Shown: positions 27,301 through 36,054, numbered from the stretch's first letter. The stretch: 54,361 nt of DNA from Kiritimatiellia bacterium (GCA_030744755.1 JASLPY010000030.1:1-54361); one strand, 5' to 3'. A program made the numbers and translations. The notes: generated by a model from the letters alone, not told the origin.

Positions 27301-27498
27301 TCGGATTCAGGCGCCGTAGAGATAACTTGGGATGGTAACGAAGGAAGACTATACAAGGTCTACACCACGACCGACCTCCTTCCTCCGGCCTGGTCCAACG
27401 TCTTCAACTTGAGCGGCGCCGACGGAATCCTCACCTACACCAACCCAGCCCCCGAAGCCAACCTTCTCTACATACGAATAGGCGTTGAGGAGGAGTAG
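24394..27498 (+). CDS. Large exported parallel beta-helix protein
   Basis: A 1034-residue secreted repeat protein. A signal peptide ends near TTTAE. Residues about 115-510 form a right-handed beta-helix ending in DMGAYEQS; a PKD-like domain follows (CDFVASPREGEAPLESVLTA, then YCWDLDDDGVYEL). A second beta-helix begins at TYVSPTGSNLYPYASWETAA and carries repeated GGGIYC turns up to DIGAYEYL, the choice-of-anchor Q-type signature. An acidic linker (DADSDGDGSTDGDEAIAGTG) leads to a terminal beta-sandwich of about 60 residues (VEITWDGNEGRLYKVYTT) found on many PVC extracellular proteins. No lyase catalytic set was identified, so it may bind rather than cut polysaccharide. The ATG at 24385 is an alternative start. 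Confidence 0.8.
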   Translation: MKLTRDNFTFLFGLCLLISTCTTTAETVLDFQMRDSYLPAVPVLVRMNLRDESGRVRRDIWDAVAEISVDDANVTVSPESFALRNGVGSGLITFSGGSNMAVTVTVGTQEVSRALVTLVDAPMTNVAGTLPGTNTSWTGVVHVTGDVLVDTNHTLTIDPGTLVLLDAEPSGTNGVDIDVRGTINSLGTATQPVTFTAFDTSQEWGEIHHDDASPSLYRHTAITRGGNAPGGGHTGSGPALRVSGSSIVFEDCTISDLAGKIMQASSGSDLTFTNCHLARAVMGPEINDTAALVVNTWITKMNGVDDNDGMYCHSQEEGQTILFRGGVVADGDDDAIDTLRAEVTVEDYIIRDFFDKGVTVFGAEVTLNRVLITDNGIGVSAKQTDYGTARVNISSATIEGNDVGIQAEDKYGEPNVTILFFITNSIIEADNTGSDPVHTDYDPTNIVIHYSNVGEPWPGTGNISSDPMFINGGEQNYRFQALSPCVDAGTNVAGLAGLLDLDGNLRLLGERIDMGAYEQSALVCDFVASPREGEAPLESVLTATIGGTNTAAPVYCWDLDDDGVYELKGPGYAVVTNTYTDLGFYAVALVVSNAAGESAMMAKDDYIQVTVTVIATYVSPTGSNLYPYASWETAARSIQDAVDASKGLVFVTNGTYVLDSQVTISDTVTVRSVNGPGVTFVDGNQSTRCFYLEHAEAVLDGFTVRNGYSTTGSGISLSGGGSVINCTVVSNTAGPGTSSSMDAGGIRCDGGGMVSNCIVYGNSAGDDGGGIYCLGGGEVRGCVVRDNLTGDKGGGIYCKGGGTVENSTLYGNTAASATKGTGGGVYNDGGYVVNSIIYSNTANLGSDNYHIAGGGTYSHCCSDSAASADSITNAPMFVDAAANYFRLQPVSKCIDAGTNIAGVVVDIAGTPRPLDGDTNGVVALDIGAYEYLHPDADSDGDGSTDGDEAIAGTGMLDESDYLHVSSVKGSDSGAVEITWDGNEGRLYKVYTTTDLLPPAWSNVFNLSGADGILTYTNPAPEANLLYIRIGVEEE

Positions 27499-27577
27499 GA
27501 TGCCGGCGGGAGTCTGTTCACGTGAATGCAAGGGCCACCGGGTACGTACCGGCAGGTACAAAGAGGGGCAATCTCAC

Positions 27578-30500
27578 ATGAAAATGCGCGCGGTTCTATT
27601 CTCTATTCTCACCCTGCTCACAGCCTCGCCGGTTTTGTCGGCAGATGCTGTCAGCGATGTTCTTGAGAAATCAGGTGTCACAGGAGGATTGATAATACAG
27701 ATTGGTATCGATGATCCCGGGGATTTGGCCGGCCTGCTTGTAGATGAGAACTGCGTAGTCCAGGTCCTGGATAAGGACGCCAAGAAGGTTGAGGGGGCCA
27801 AGGCAGTTCTGAAGACTGAAGGTCTTTATGGTCGAATCACGGTTGGCTTGTTTGACGGCGAGCATCTTCCCTATGTGGATAACCTCGTAAACGTGATATT
27901 GGCAAGTGGCAAGCCAGCCCGAGCCGATGGTTCAAATCGGCCAGGGTGGCAGGTTGCAGGTGATGAGATTGCCCGTGTACTCGCTCCGAGAGGAGTGGCC
28001 ATTGTTGCAGGGAAAACCGATACTCGGCATTTGAAACTCGTCGCTCGCTCGCAGGTTCGCCTTGAAGGCTGGACTCTGCTCGAGAAGGCTATTCCTCCGG
28101 AGATTGACGATTGGACCCATTATCTCTACGGCCCTGAGAACAACGCAGTTTCTAAAGATGTGGAAGTCGGCATCTCGCGCAACCTGCAGTGGATAATGCC
28201 TCCGAGCTGGGGCAGGCACCATAACCTGGTTCCCAGTATGAGCGTTATGGTGTCGGGCGGAGGGCGCATCTACTACATCGTAGACGAGGCGCCGATTGCC
28301 GTTAGGGGGCCCTCGGACAACTGGCAACTGGTTTGCCGGGATGCTTTCAACGGTCTCCTTCTCTGGAAGAAATCCATAGCGAACTGGGGATGGAAGAAGT
28401 GGTCGAAGCTGGAGGTCGGAGGCTCCATGCGCTTCAAGAGACCTGACCAGCTCTTCAGGCGCCTGGTTGCCGACGAGGATCGTATCTTTGTGACGCTTGG
28501 TTTCAATGAGCCGGTAACGGCTCTTGACGGCAAAAGCGGTGCAGTCGTCAGGGAATACAAGGGAACAGAAAACACTTCGACAATCCTGCACAGGGGCAAT
28601 GCTCTATACCTGGCAAGAAACGTACTCGGAGAGAACCCCGGCAAAGATATCATGGCGGTAGATTGCGGGACGGGGAATGTTCTGTGGGAGCATAAAGGCT
28701 TCTCAGGAATCACGTCGCGTGGCGACGAACTCATGGCCTTCAGGGATACGTACCTGACCCTGGGAAAAGACAAGGTGTTCTTCTTCGATAACGAAGATGT
28801 TGTGGCGCTTGACGTTGAGACGGGTAACGAAAGCTGGCGAAGCCCGCGTCCAATGATGGAGAAGGGAGTGTTAGGACAAAACAAGATGGTGTTCAGGAAC
28901 TACGCCACGCTGGTCCATCATGATGGGATAGTTTACCTGGGCCAGCTGTTACCATCGAAGACCAACCTGAACGGATGGCAGCAGAAGGACATGATGATCT
29001 GTGCCATGGATGAGAAAACGGGAAGGAAGATCTGGGAGCACAAGGGAATGTCGCTTGCCCATTTCACTCCGCCCGACCTGTTTGTGAACAACGGCATGGT
29101 CTGGACGATGAAGAAGAGCGACGTGTCGTTGGTTGGGTTGGACGCGAAAACAGGCAAAGTTAGGAAAGAATACCCGGCAAAGGAGATTCTTGTTGGTCAC
29201 CACCACAGGTGCTACCGCAACAGGGCCAGCAAGAACCTGTACCTGTACGGCGAGGAAGGCATCGAATACATAGACTTCGAAACCGGTGACGTGGATGTGC
29301 ATCACTGGCTGCGGGGCGCGTGTGCTTACGGTATTATGCCGGCCAACGGACTCATTTACCTCCCGACCCATGCTTGCGGGTGCCATGCAAACAAGAAGCT
29401 GCATGGGTTCATTGCGCTGGCGGATCGGAGGTCAGAGGTCGGAGGTCGGAGGACGGATGACAGAGGGAATGAGCCGACAAGGCTGATCAAAGGAGGAGCC
29501 TATTCTCAACGCCCAACGCCCAACGCACAACGCTCAACATCCAATGGGGCTGACTGGCCGATGTTCAGGGGGAATGTGCGGAGGAGTGGTTCTGTTAAGA
29601 CAGAGCTCTCCGCTGACGTGAAGCAGGCATGGACCGTACAGCTGCAGGGCAGGGTGACACAACCTGTCGTAGTCGGCGATATGGTTTACGTAGCGGAGAA
29701 AGACTCTCACGCTGTTCATGCGCTGGCCGTCAAAGATGGCGAGAAAAGATGGCGTTTCATGGCTGATGGACGGATTGATTCGGCGCCTACCTGTCACAAT
29801 GATTCAATTTTCTTTGGAACAAGGAGTGGATCGGTCTATTGCCTGCGTGCATCTGACGGAGAGTTGGCGTGGAGATTCAGAGTTGCCCCAACCTGCATGA
29901 AGCTGACGGCATACGGTCAACTCGAATCGGTCTGGCCCGTGCACGGTTCGGTGCTTGTTCAGAATGGGAAGCTGTATTGCACGGCAGGCAGGTCGGCAAA
30001 CCTTGACTCAGGCATTCATTTCTACGAGCTGGACTGCGTCACAGGTAAGATCCTGAAACAGAAAGTGATATCAGCTGATAAGAAGGCAAAAGGCGAACTG
30101 GATGGAACCATTCTCGCGGACATCCTCTCCAGTGATGGCAGTGACGTTTTCATGCGCGGGACGAGCATCACTTCGGCTGCGAAGGGCAAGGGTGGTGGCT
30201 ACCTGCGCCCGCAGGATGGCGGGCTGCTGGACAACACGCTTTTCATGAGTTCGTACAGATCCTATGGAGGCGTACAGGCTCAGCTACTGTCCTTCGATGA
30301 TAAGGCGGCGTTCGGCCTTATGGCACAGAAGAAACTGATTGCTAAGTCATATCCCCACGGAATCCTCTCTGTCGGGAGCGGCTACGGGATATTCTCGGTC
30401 GACCTGGCCGCTCAAGGCGGTGCAGGGAAGGATAGACGGGGAAGCAAGTCCAAGAGCGAAAAAAAGAGCTTCAACAAGAAATGGCAACGGAAGATACCTG

Positions 30501-30754
30501 TCAGGGCCGACTCGATACTGCTGACTGATAACTTCGTGTGTTACGCCGGTGCGCCGGACATCGTAGACAGAAAGGACCCATGGGGGGCCTTCGAGGACCG
30601 AAAGGGCGGTGTTTTGCTTGTTGTCTCGAGGGAAGATGGAAAAACAGTGTGTGAACATAAGCTGGAGTCGGCTCCGGTATTTGACGGACTAAGCGCGGCA
30701 CAAGGCATGTTGTTCGTGGCCCTGAAGAACGGTGAAGTACAGTGCTGGAAATAG
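27578..30754 (+). CDS. Exported methyltransferase-like/PQQ-propeller protein
   Basis: A 1058-residue secreted protein. After the signal peptide (to about LSADA), residues 30-160 resemble a Rossmann methyltransferase: GLIIQIGIDDPGDLA in place of the SAM loop, then EGLYGRITVGLFDGEHLPYVDNLVNVILA and LAPRGVAIV. The Gly-rich SAM motif is not preserved, so it is probably inactive. Two PQQ-like propellers follow, with blades such as DGRIDSAPTCHNDSIFFGTRSGSVYCL. Between them, about residues 613-657, lies a repeat-derived insert (SEVGGRR and QRPTPNAQRSTSN) that interrupts the family sequence before DWPMFRGNVRRSG. The ATG at 27578 has AGAGGGG upstream. Function is unknown; outer-envelope assembly or electron carrier roles cannot be separated. 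Confidence 0.8.
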   Translation: MKMRAVLFSILTLLTASPVLSADAVSDVLEKSGVTGGLIIQIGIDDPGDLAGLLVDENCVVQVLDKDAKKVEGAKAVLKTEGLYGRITVGLFDGEHLPYVDNLVNVILASGKPARADGSNRPGWQVAGDEIARVLAPRGVAIVAGKTDTRHLKLVARSQVRLEGWTLLEKAIPPEIDDWTHYLYGPENNAVSKDVEVGISRNLQWIMPPSWGRHHNLVPSMSVMVSGGGRIYYIVDEAPIAVRGPSDNWQLVCRDAFNGLLLWKKSIANWGWKKWSKLEVGGSMRFKRPDQLFRRLVADEDRIFVTLGFNEPVTALDGKSGAVVREYKGTENTSTILHRGNALYLARNVLGENPGKDIMAVDCGTGNVLWEHKGFSGITSRGDELMAFRDTYLTLGKDKVFFFDNEDVVALDVETGNESWRSPRPMMEKGVLGQNKMVFRNYATLVHHDGIVYLGQLLPSKTNLNGWQQKDMMICAMDEKTGRKIWEHKGMSLAHFTPPDLFVNNGMVWTMKKSDVSLVGLDAKTGKVRKEYPAKEILVGHHHRCYRNRASKNLYLYGEEGIEYIDFETGDVDVHHWLRGACAYGIMPANGLIYLPTHACGCHANKKLHGFIALADRRSEVGGRRTDDRGNEPTRLIKGGAYSQRPTPNAQRSTSNGADWPMFRGNVRRSGSVKTELSADVKQAWTVQLQGRVTQPVVVGDMVYVAEKDSHAVHALAVKDGEKRWRFMADGRIDSAPTCHNDSIFFGTRSGSVYCLRASDGELAWRFRVAPTCMKLTAYGQLESVWPVHGSVLVQNGKLYCTAGRSANLDSGIHFYELDCVTGKILKQKVISADKKAKGELDGTILADILSSDGSDVFMRGTSITSAAKGKGGGYLRPQDGGLLDNTLFMSSYRSYGGVQAQLLSFDDKAAFGLMAQKKLIAKSYPHGILSVGSGYGIFSVDLAAQGGAGKDRRGSKSKSEKKSFNKKWQRKIPVRADSILLTDNFVCYAGAPDIVDRKDPWGAFEDRKGGVLLVVSREDGKTVCEHKLESAPVFDGLSAAQGMLFVALKNGEVQCWK
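29419..29544. repeat. Low-complexity repeats inside the propeller gene
   Basis: Two adjacent tracts interrupt the gene in frame. At about 29425-29457 the unit GGAGGTC is repeated with variations. At 29505-29544 the unit CAACGCCCAACG is repeated. The same second unit, in reverse complement, occurs at 41742-41795 and 52851-52890, so it is a dispersed repeat and not native gene sequence. Confidence 0.8.
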
Positions 30755-31089
30755 TGAGAATTGGAGAAGGGTCACTCTTTCCTGGTAGGCATTAGTGCAC
30801 TAAATCGCTGCGCCTCGCTCAGGATGAGCCTTCACCTACCGCTGTCCACGTGGCCTCTTCCAACTTCTGGAGACTGGGTACCCACAGGTTCTAATGCTCC
30901 AAATAACCAGTGGAACGTTCTGAAGAGGCAAGAAGGAAATGGAATCAGGGGTGGATGAGTTTATTTACAGTACAGGATAAGTTTCTTTAAAGCTCAACCT
31001 CCCTCTTGATGCTCCCTCTCTCCCGCGATATTGTAATTGAATAATATATACTAACAGGAAATGCTTTGCACTTCCGGAAAGAAATAACA
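30755..31089. other. Intergenic stretch before the FAD oxidoreductase gene
   Basis: About 335 bases with no supported gene. The last 70 bases are AT-rich (around ATTGTAATTGAATAATATATACT, 31030-31052) and probably hold the promoter for the FAD/Fe-S pair. No exact -35/-10 pair can be fixed. Confidence 0.4.
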
Positions 31090-32409
31090 ATGGACAATCT
31101 AAACAGACGCGGATTTCTAAAAAGTCTTGGCCTGGTTTCAGCCGCCACCATAGCTTCGGAAACCTTATGGGCAGATGCGATATACAAGGGCAGCAGCATC
31201 GTTGAAAGAGATGCGGTAAGCCGCGGGCCCGCAGCGAAGTTGATCAACGGTAAAGCAATCCGCCCAGAGCACGAGATAAAGATCATACGGGATACAGACG
31301 TCCTGGTCGTTGGAGGAGGCTGCGCTGGTGTAGTTGCCGCATTATCAGCCGCGCGGGCAGGCGCAAAGGTTACCATCGTGGAGCGGTACGGCTGTTTCGG
31401 AGGATTATGGACCGGAGGCATGGTTTTAATTGTCCTGGCAACCCACTCCAACGAGAAGACGGGGCTTACCAAGTGCGTCAGAGGTATAGGCGATGAGATG
31501 CTTGAGAGGCTAAAGAAGATTCCCGGCGGGATTATCAACCAGGCACCGGGCAAACGCGATCCGACCAGTGATCCCGAAGCAACCAAATACATAATGGCGT
31601 GCATGCTGCGCGAAGCCGGAGTAGATATGCTGCTGCACAGCTGGGTGACTAATTCCATCATGGAAAAAGAGACGATCCGTGGCGCAATCTTTGAGAGCAA
31701 GTCGGGATGCCGCGCGATAACAGCCAAGGTAATCGTCGACACCACAGGCGACGGAGATGTTTATGCAGCGGCTGGAGCTGAACACGTCCGACACATTCAT
31801 AAGATCGGGCTTGTCCACAGACTGGGCAATACCGACCGCATCAAGAGCAAGAAGCGTATGGGAGGGCCAACGCCCCATCCCAGTGTTAAGTGGGTGAACA
31901 TGCAGGGCCCGCCGGGAGACTGCCTTGACGTCGAGGCGCTGACCAGATGCGACGTGGACGGCCGTGAGGCGATATGGAACAAGCTCAAGGCCCTCCAGGA
32001 ACAGCCTGGCAACGAAAAACTGTTTCTACTCGACACGGCATCACAACTTGGCGTTCGCGCCTCACGTACGTTAAAGGGCAGGTACGAATTGAAAGAACGC
32101 GACTTCGGCAAAACATTCGAGGACACTGTGGGTGCAGGCGGAGCTTACTTTGGCATCAAAGTGATGTGCCAGATACCTTACGGGATACTTGTTCCGGAGA
32201 AGGTCGATAACATCCTGACCGCCGGGCGTTGCGTTGCGGCCGACAATTTGATGCTGAACTTTACGCGCCTGATCGGACCATGTCTTGTCACAGGTCAGGC
32301 TGCAGGTGCAGCGGCATATCTTGCAGCAGCACAGAAGACGAGCCCTCGCAACATAGCCGTCCCGAAACTCCAGGAACTCTTGAAGAAACAGGGGGCATTC
32401 CTGGGCTGA
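31090..32409 (+). CDS. Tat-exported FAD-dependent oxidoreductase
   Basis: A 439-residue flavoprotein of the FAD_oxidored type (PF12831). The N-terminus NRRGFLKSLGLVSAATIA (Arg6-Arg7) is a twin-arginine signal. The dinucleotide motif VVGGGCAGVVA has Gly75, Gly77 and Gly80, followed by the acidic strand end VTIVER. The late FAD contact appears as NILTAGRCVAAD. Substrate is unknown; relatives oxidise or reduce small organic molecules. Its stop overlaps the next start by four bases (ATGA at 32409), so the two proteins are made together, and the membrane Fe-S protein is the obvious electron partner. The ATG at 31090 is chosen because the Tat motif follows at once; GGAAAG is upstream. Confidence 0.88.
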   Translation: MDNLNRRGFLKSLGLVSAATIASETLWADAIYKGSSIVERDAVSRGPAAKLINGKAIRPEHEIKIIRDTDVLVVGGGCAGVVAALSAARAGAKVTIVERYGCFGGLWTGGMVLIVLATHSNEKTGLTKCVRGIGDEMLERLKKIPGGIINQAPGKRDPTSDPEATKYIMACMLREAGVDMLLHSWVTNSIMEKETIRGAIFESKSGCRAITAKVIVDTTGDGDVYAAAGAEHVRHIHKIGLVHRLGNTDRIKSKKRMGGPTPHPSVKWVNMQGPPGDCLDVEALTRCDVDGREAIWNKLKALQEQPGNEKLFLLDTASQLGVRASRTLKGRYELKERDFGKTFEDTVGAGGAYFGIKVMCQIPYGILVPEKVDNILTAGRCVAADNLMLNFTRLIGPCLVTGQAAGAAAYLAAAQKTSPRNIAVPKLQELLKKQGAFLG

Positions 32410-33575
32410 TGAGTAACGGAACTCAAGAATCATCGCGGCTTCGAGTCAGCTACGTAACGCGTCTGCTCATACCGTTGATGATTGTGATAATCCTGGTGAT
32501 CCGTCCAACATGGCTGCGGATATTTATTTCCTCGGTCAGTCCTTTCTTCAACATATCCACGGCTATTGCCACGCGGACAGCGACAGTGCCTTTCGTGGCG
32601 GGGCTTTCTATCCTGGTAATCTGCATATGCTGGAGACGGTGGTTTTGTCGATGGCTCTGCCCGTTGGGATTGGCATGCGAGCTTTGCGGACATGTTCGAT
32701 CAGGGCAAACTTCACTTAACGCCATTCCCCGGATCGGCCGGCACCTGGCTGCAATCACAATAGGCGGAGCAATTGCATCCATTCCCTTTTTCCTGATGAT
32801 CGATCCCATTGTCATCTTATTCGGAGCCTTCGGCATGTCCGGCACGGCTGGCTATATCTTTCTTGGAATCCTTGCAGTGGTGATCATCGCAAGCTTCATT
32901 CTTCCCGGGATCTGGTGCCGGAGAATCTGCCCTCTGGGCGGCATGCAGGAACTTCTGGCAACACCTGCAATCGGTATAAGACGCAGAACAAAAGAAGAAG
33001 CTCCCAATAAAAAAGAATCAGCGATGGCAAGAAGATCATTTTTGTCACTTGCCGCGGGGATTGCAGGCGGATTCGCCATACGATGGATTATATCTCCGGT
33101 TAGAAGGAGGTTACGTCCTCCTGGCGCAGTACCCGGTAACAGATTCAAAACACTTTGTGTCCGGTGCGGCAACTGCGTCCGAGTCTGTCCCTCACGAATC
33201 ATTGCTCAGGACAGCAACTCACCAGACACAATTGGAATCCTTGCACCGAAAGTCAGTTTCGATTCCGATTACTGCAGACAGGACTGCAACCTGTGCGGTC
33301 AGGGTTGTCCGTCTGGTGCGATTAAGCCCCTGCCCCTGATAGAGAAGAACAAACGTAAAATCGGACTTGCCCGTATCGACGAGCCTTCCTGCAGGTTGGC
33401 ATGGGATGCGAAATGTGATCTATGCATGTACGTATGCCCATGCGAAGCGATAGAGGAGGTCTTTAACAGGGACAAGTATCTCTACACGATCTCGATCAAC
33501 CCTGAAAAATGCAATGGCTGCGGACACTGCAAGATCATCTGTCCGGAACATGCTATCTCCATGAAACCAGCATAA
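32409..33575 (+). CDS. Membrane Fe-S protein, NapH-NapG-like fusion
   Basis: A 388-residue redox protein. The first half resembles NapH: membrane segments near 18-32, 58-75, 112-132 and 146-168, with two cytoplasm-type cysteine motifs, C80-RWL-C84-P and C170-RRI-C174-P. At 207-222 an internal ARRSFLSLAAGIAGG looks like a twin-arginine signal/anchor. The second half resembles NapG-type ferredoxins: CVRCGNCVRVCP (250-261), CRQDCNLCGQGCP (289-301), a third set with C336, C339 and C343, and CNGCGHCKIICP (368-379), enough for four 4Fe-4S clusters. In nitrate reductase systems NapH and NapG are separate proteins passing electrons from quinol. Here they seem fused and paired with a flavoprotein, so electrons may flow between quinone and the FAD enzyme. 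Confidence 0.82.
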   Translation: MSNGTQESSRLRVSYVTRLLIPLMIVIILVIRPTWLRIFISSVSPFFNISTAIATRTATVPFVAGLSILVICICWRRWFCRWLCPLGLACELCGHVRSGQTSLNAIPRIGRHLAAITIGGAIASIPFFLMIDPIVILFGAFGMSGTAGYIFLGILAVVIIASFILPGIWCRRICPLGGMQELLATPAIGIRRRTKEEAPNKKESAMARRSFLSLAAGIAGGFAIRWIISPVRRRLRPPGAVPGNRFKTLCVRCGNCVRVCPSRIIAQDSNSPDTIGILAPKVSFDSDYCRQDCNLCGQGCPSGAIKPLPLIEKNKRKIGLARIDEPSCRLAWDAKCDLCMYVCPCEAIEEVFNRDKYLYTISINPEKCNGCGHCKIICPEHAISMKPA

Positions 33576-33950
33576 TGCGGCTTGGAACAACTGGAAAACC
33601 TAGGAAGAACGTTGTACTCATGGAGAGAGGGGTAGTAGGAACAAATGATATACATCTAGGCTCTTATTATAAAGTTCTTCTCTGGAGGTATAACGGAAAC
33701 ATGCAAAATGGTTATTTAATCTGTTGTTTGGAGCATTTGGACAAGTGGAAAACTCAATTTGTAAGCGTCCGCTGTAGGTACTGTGGGCGGTAGAGATCAT
33801 ATACGATATAGCGTTAGCCTCTTTCTAGAGCCCATCGGGCTGTTCTCACGGCGCAGATTCCAGTTAATGTTGTCCGCCTTTTCTGATTCTGCTAGAGTCC
33901 CATCCCAATTTTACAGAGCATCTTCAACATCTGAAAGTACGATATCAAAC
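33576..33950. other. Intergenic stretch before the helicase gene
   Basis: About 375 AT-richer bases. The only candidate is a 30-codon frame at 33701-33793 with GGAGG about 13 bases before its ATG. Its product (MQNGYLICC...VRCRYCGR) matches nothing I know. The distance is long for a ribosome site, so I do not call it a gene. The helicase promoter is expected here. Confidence 0.35.
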
Positions 33951-35975
33951 ATGAGTAAGTTCCTTGCGGGCCTGAATTCAGAACAGAAAAGAGCCGTTTC
34001 GACAGTCAAGGGGCCACTGCTGGTACTTGCCGGGGCTGGAACGGGGAAAACGCGGGTAATTACTCATCGCATAGCGCATATGATTGCCAACGGTATTCCC
34101 GCTCGCTCGATTCTTGCCATGACTTTCACAAACAGAGCGGCCACCGAAATGAAAGAGCGTGTGGCCAAGCTCACGAAGAAGAAGAAAGCCGTGGAAGATC
34201 TCACGATCGGCACATTTCATTCCTTCTGTGTGAAAGCACTCCGGCAGTTTTCTGAGAGTGCCGGTGTCAGGAAGAACTTCGGGATCTGCGATGCAGACGA
34301 TCAGTTAGTGGCAATGAAGCAGGCTTTGCGCCAGCTGCGGATCCCTGAAACGGTCATCCAGCCCAGGGTTTGCCTTTCCCGGGTGTCCTTGCTTAAGAAT
34401 CGCCTTGTCACCGCACATGAGTATTCGGAATCAGCCAACGAGATGAAATCCACTATTGGCCGGGCCTACGAGTACTATGACCGCGGGCTTCAGGCCAGTG
34501 GACTGCTGGATTTTGATGATCTACTGCTCTACATGGTCAAACTTCTCGAAGACAAGAAGATGCTCTCGCTATTTCGCAAGCGTTATCAATACCTTCTCAT
34601 CGATGAATACCAGGACACGAACGGACCTCAATACGAAATTGTGCAGCGCATTGCAAAGAAGCACCGTAATGTGTGTGCAGTGGGGGACGATGACCAATCC
34701 ATTTACGGCTGGCGCGGTGCGGACGTGAGCAAGATTCTCAACTTCGAAAAGGATTTTGGTGAATCAGTTATCGTGCGCCTGGAAACCAATTACCGTTCGA
34801 CCACGCAGATAATCAAAGGTGCCAATCTCGTGATTCGCAACAACTCGTCAAGACACGACAAGAAGCTCAAGTCTGCTGCGGGTAACGGATCGGAGATCAA
34901 GATAGTGAGGCTTGATGACGAGGAAGAGGAAGCGTTACACGTGGTTGACGACATTGAGGACAAGTCCTGGGAGCCTGGTTCGTCCCTGCGCGACTTTGCG
35001 ATACTGTTCAGAACACAGGTCCAGCCCAGACTATTCGAACAGCAGTTACGCCGGCGGCAGATTCCATATCGACTCGTTGGAGGCATGTCGTTCTTCGACC
35101 GCAAAGAGGTGCGCGACATACTCTCGTATCTGCGTCTGATTGCAAACCCCTCGGATGAATTGTCTCTTCTGAGAGTAATCAATACTCCTCCGCGTGGTAT
35201 CGGAGACAGCACAATCAACAAGGCACTGGCCGTTGCGGCGGAGCAGCAGTTGGGTCTTGCAGATGTCTTCAAGCGAGGGGCCGATTTTCCAAGTCTGTCG
35301 GCGACCGCGGTGAAATCGGCCAGGGCATTCATCGAATCGCTGGAAGGCATGAGTCACAGGACATCGGGTCCAGAGCTTGTCTCCCTTGTGAAGGGTCTCG
35401 TTTCCGAAGTCAAGTACAAGGATGAAATCGTGCGTTGCTACAAGGATGAACGTGCATGCAGCACGCGCTGGGACGCGATCAATGAGATCGTAAACATGGC
35501 GGAGATCCATGCCCGCCAAAGGAATGACGCCTCGCTGATAAGCTTCCTGGAAGATCTTGCCATCAATGCCACGGATGATTCTGATGACGACGATTCAGGC
35601 GATGACAAAGTGACGCTGATGACTCTTCACTCCGCCAAGGGGCTGGAATTCAAAGATGTACACCTTGTGGGTGTTGAAGAAGGTCTTCTGCCGCATGCGA
35701 GGTCGATCGAAGACGGAGACATTGAGGAAGAGCGCCGACTTGCTTACGTCGGCATAACCCGAGCCCAGAAAGGGCTAACGCTGTCGTACACGCGAAGCCG
35801 GGCACGATATGGACAGCGTGCGGCTACTATACCATCGCGGTTTCTTTACGAGCTTAAGGGAAAGCAGGTGCCGGACGAGGTGATAGCCGCCAGTGCTAAG
35901 ATGGTGGAACCGCCCCCGCCCGCAAAGAAGAAGAAAAAGGTGACCAGGCGAAGGAAGTCTGCAAGGAAGAGGTAG
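33951..35975 (+). CDS. UvrD/Rep-family superfamily 1A DNA helicase
   Basis: A 674-residue ATP-dependent 3'-5' DNA helicase of the UvrD/PcrA/Rep group, used in repair, replication restart or plasmid replication. Motif Q/I reads LNSEQKRAV and GAGTGKT (28-34, Lys33); motif II is LLIDEYQDTN; motif III VGDDDQSIYGWRGAD; motif IV ETNYRST; motif V TLMTLHSAKGLEF; motif VI RRLAYVGITRAQ. All are intact, so the enzyme should be active. The C-terminus is a Pro/Lys/Arg tail (PPPPAKKKKK and RRRKSARKR) that probably aids DNA binding. The ATG at 33951 fits the normal family start; the open frame extends upstream to 33783 without family sequence. Confidence 0.93.
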   Translation: MSKFLAGLNSEQKRAVSTVKGPLLVLAGAGTGKTRVITHRIAHMIANGIPARSILAMTFTNRAATEMKERVAKLTKKKKAVEDLTIGTFHSFCVKALRQFSESAGVRKNFGICDADDQLVAMKQALRQLRIPETVIQPRVCLSRVSLLKNRLVTAHEYSESANEMKSTIGRAYEYYDRGLQASGLLDFDDLLLYMVKLLEDKKMLSLFRKRYQYLLIDEYQDTNGPQYEIVQRIAKKHRNVCAVGDDDQSIYGWRGADVSKILNFEKDFGESVIVRLETNYRSTTQIIKGANLVIRNNSSRHDKKLKSAAGNGSEIKIVRLDDEEEEALHVVDDIEDKSWEPGSSLRDFAILFRTQVQPRLFEQQLRRRQIPYRLVGGMSFFDRKEVRDILSYLRLIANPSDELSLLRVINTPPRGIGDSTINKALAVAAEQQLGLADVFKRGADFPSLSATAVKSARAFIESLEGMSHRTSGPELVSLVKGLVSEVKYKDEIVRCYKDERACSTRWDAINEIVNMAEIHARQRNDASLISFLEDLAINATDDSDDDDSGDDKVTLMTLHSAKGLEFKDVHLVGVEEGLLPHARSIEDGDIEEERRLAYVGITRAQKGLTLSYTRSRARYGQRAATIPSRFLYELKGKQVPDEVIAASAKMVEPPPPAKKKKKVTRRRKSARKR

Positions 35976-35995
35976 GGGGGCGTTGGGTCTTGGGA

Positions 35996-36054
35996 GGGAC
36001 CTCTCGGAGATAGGTCCCTACTTCTTCAGTACATGCCTATCTCCGAGAGGCATG
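35996..36054. repeat. Repeat family A, copy 3: outward hairpin pair between convergent genes
   Basis: Unit 1 has stem GGGACCT (35996-36002) / AGGTCCC (36012-36018) around CTCGGAGAT, then TAC. Unit 2 has stem CATGCCT (36032-36038) / AGGCATG (36048-36054) around ATCTCCGAG, after GTA. This is copy 2 (24257) in reverse orientation, with the same two stem types and a slightly different spacer. It is the only structure between the convergent helicase and cytochrome-like genes, so it may end both transcripts. Confidence 0.85.

Noticed and set aside
33701..33793. 30-codon small gene with GGAGG upstream
   Set aside because: Spacing to the ATG is long, there is no homology that I recognise, and it sits in an AT-rich promoter-like gap.
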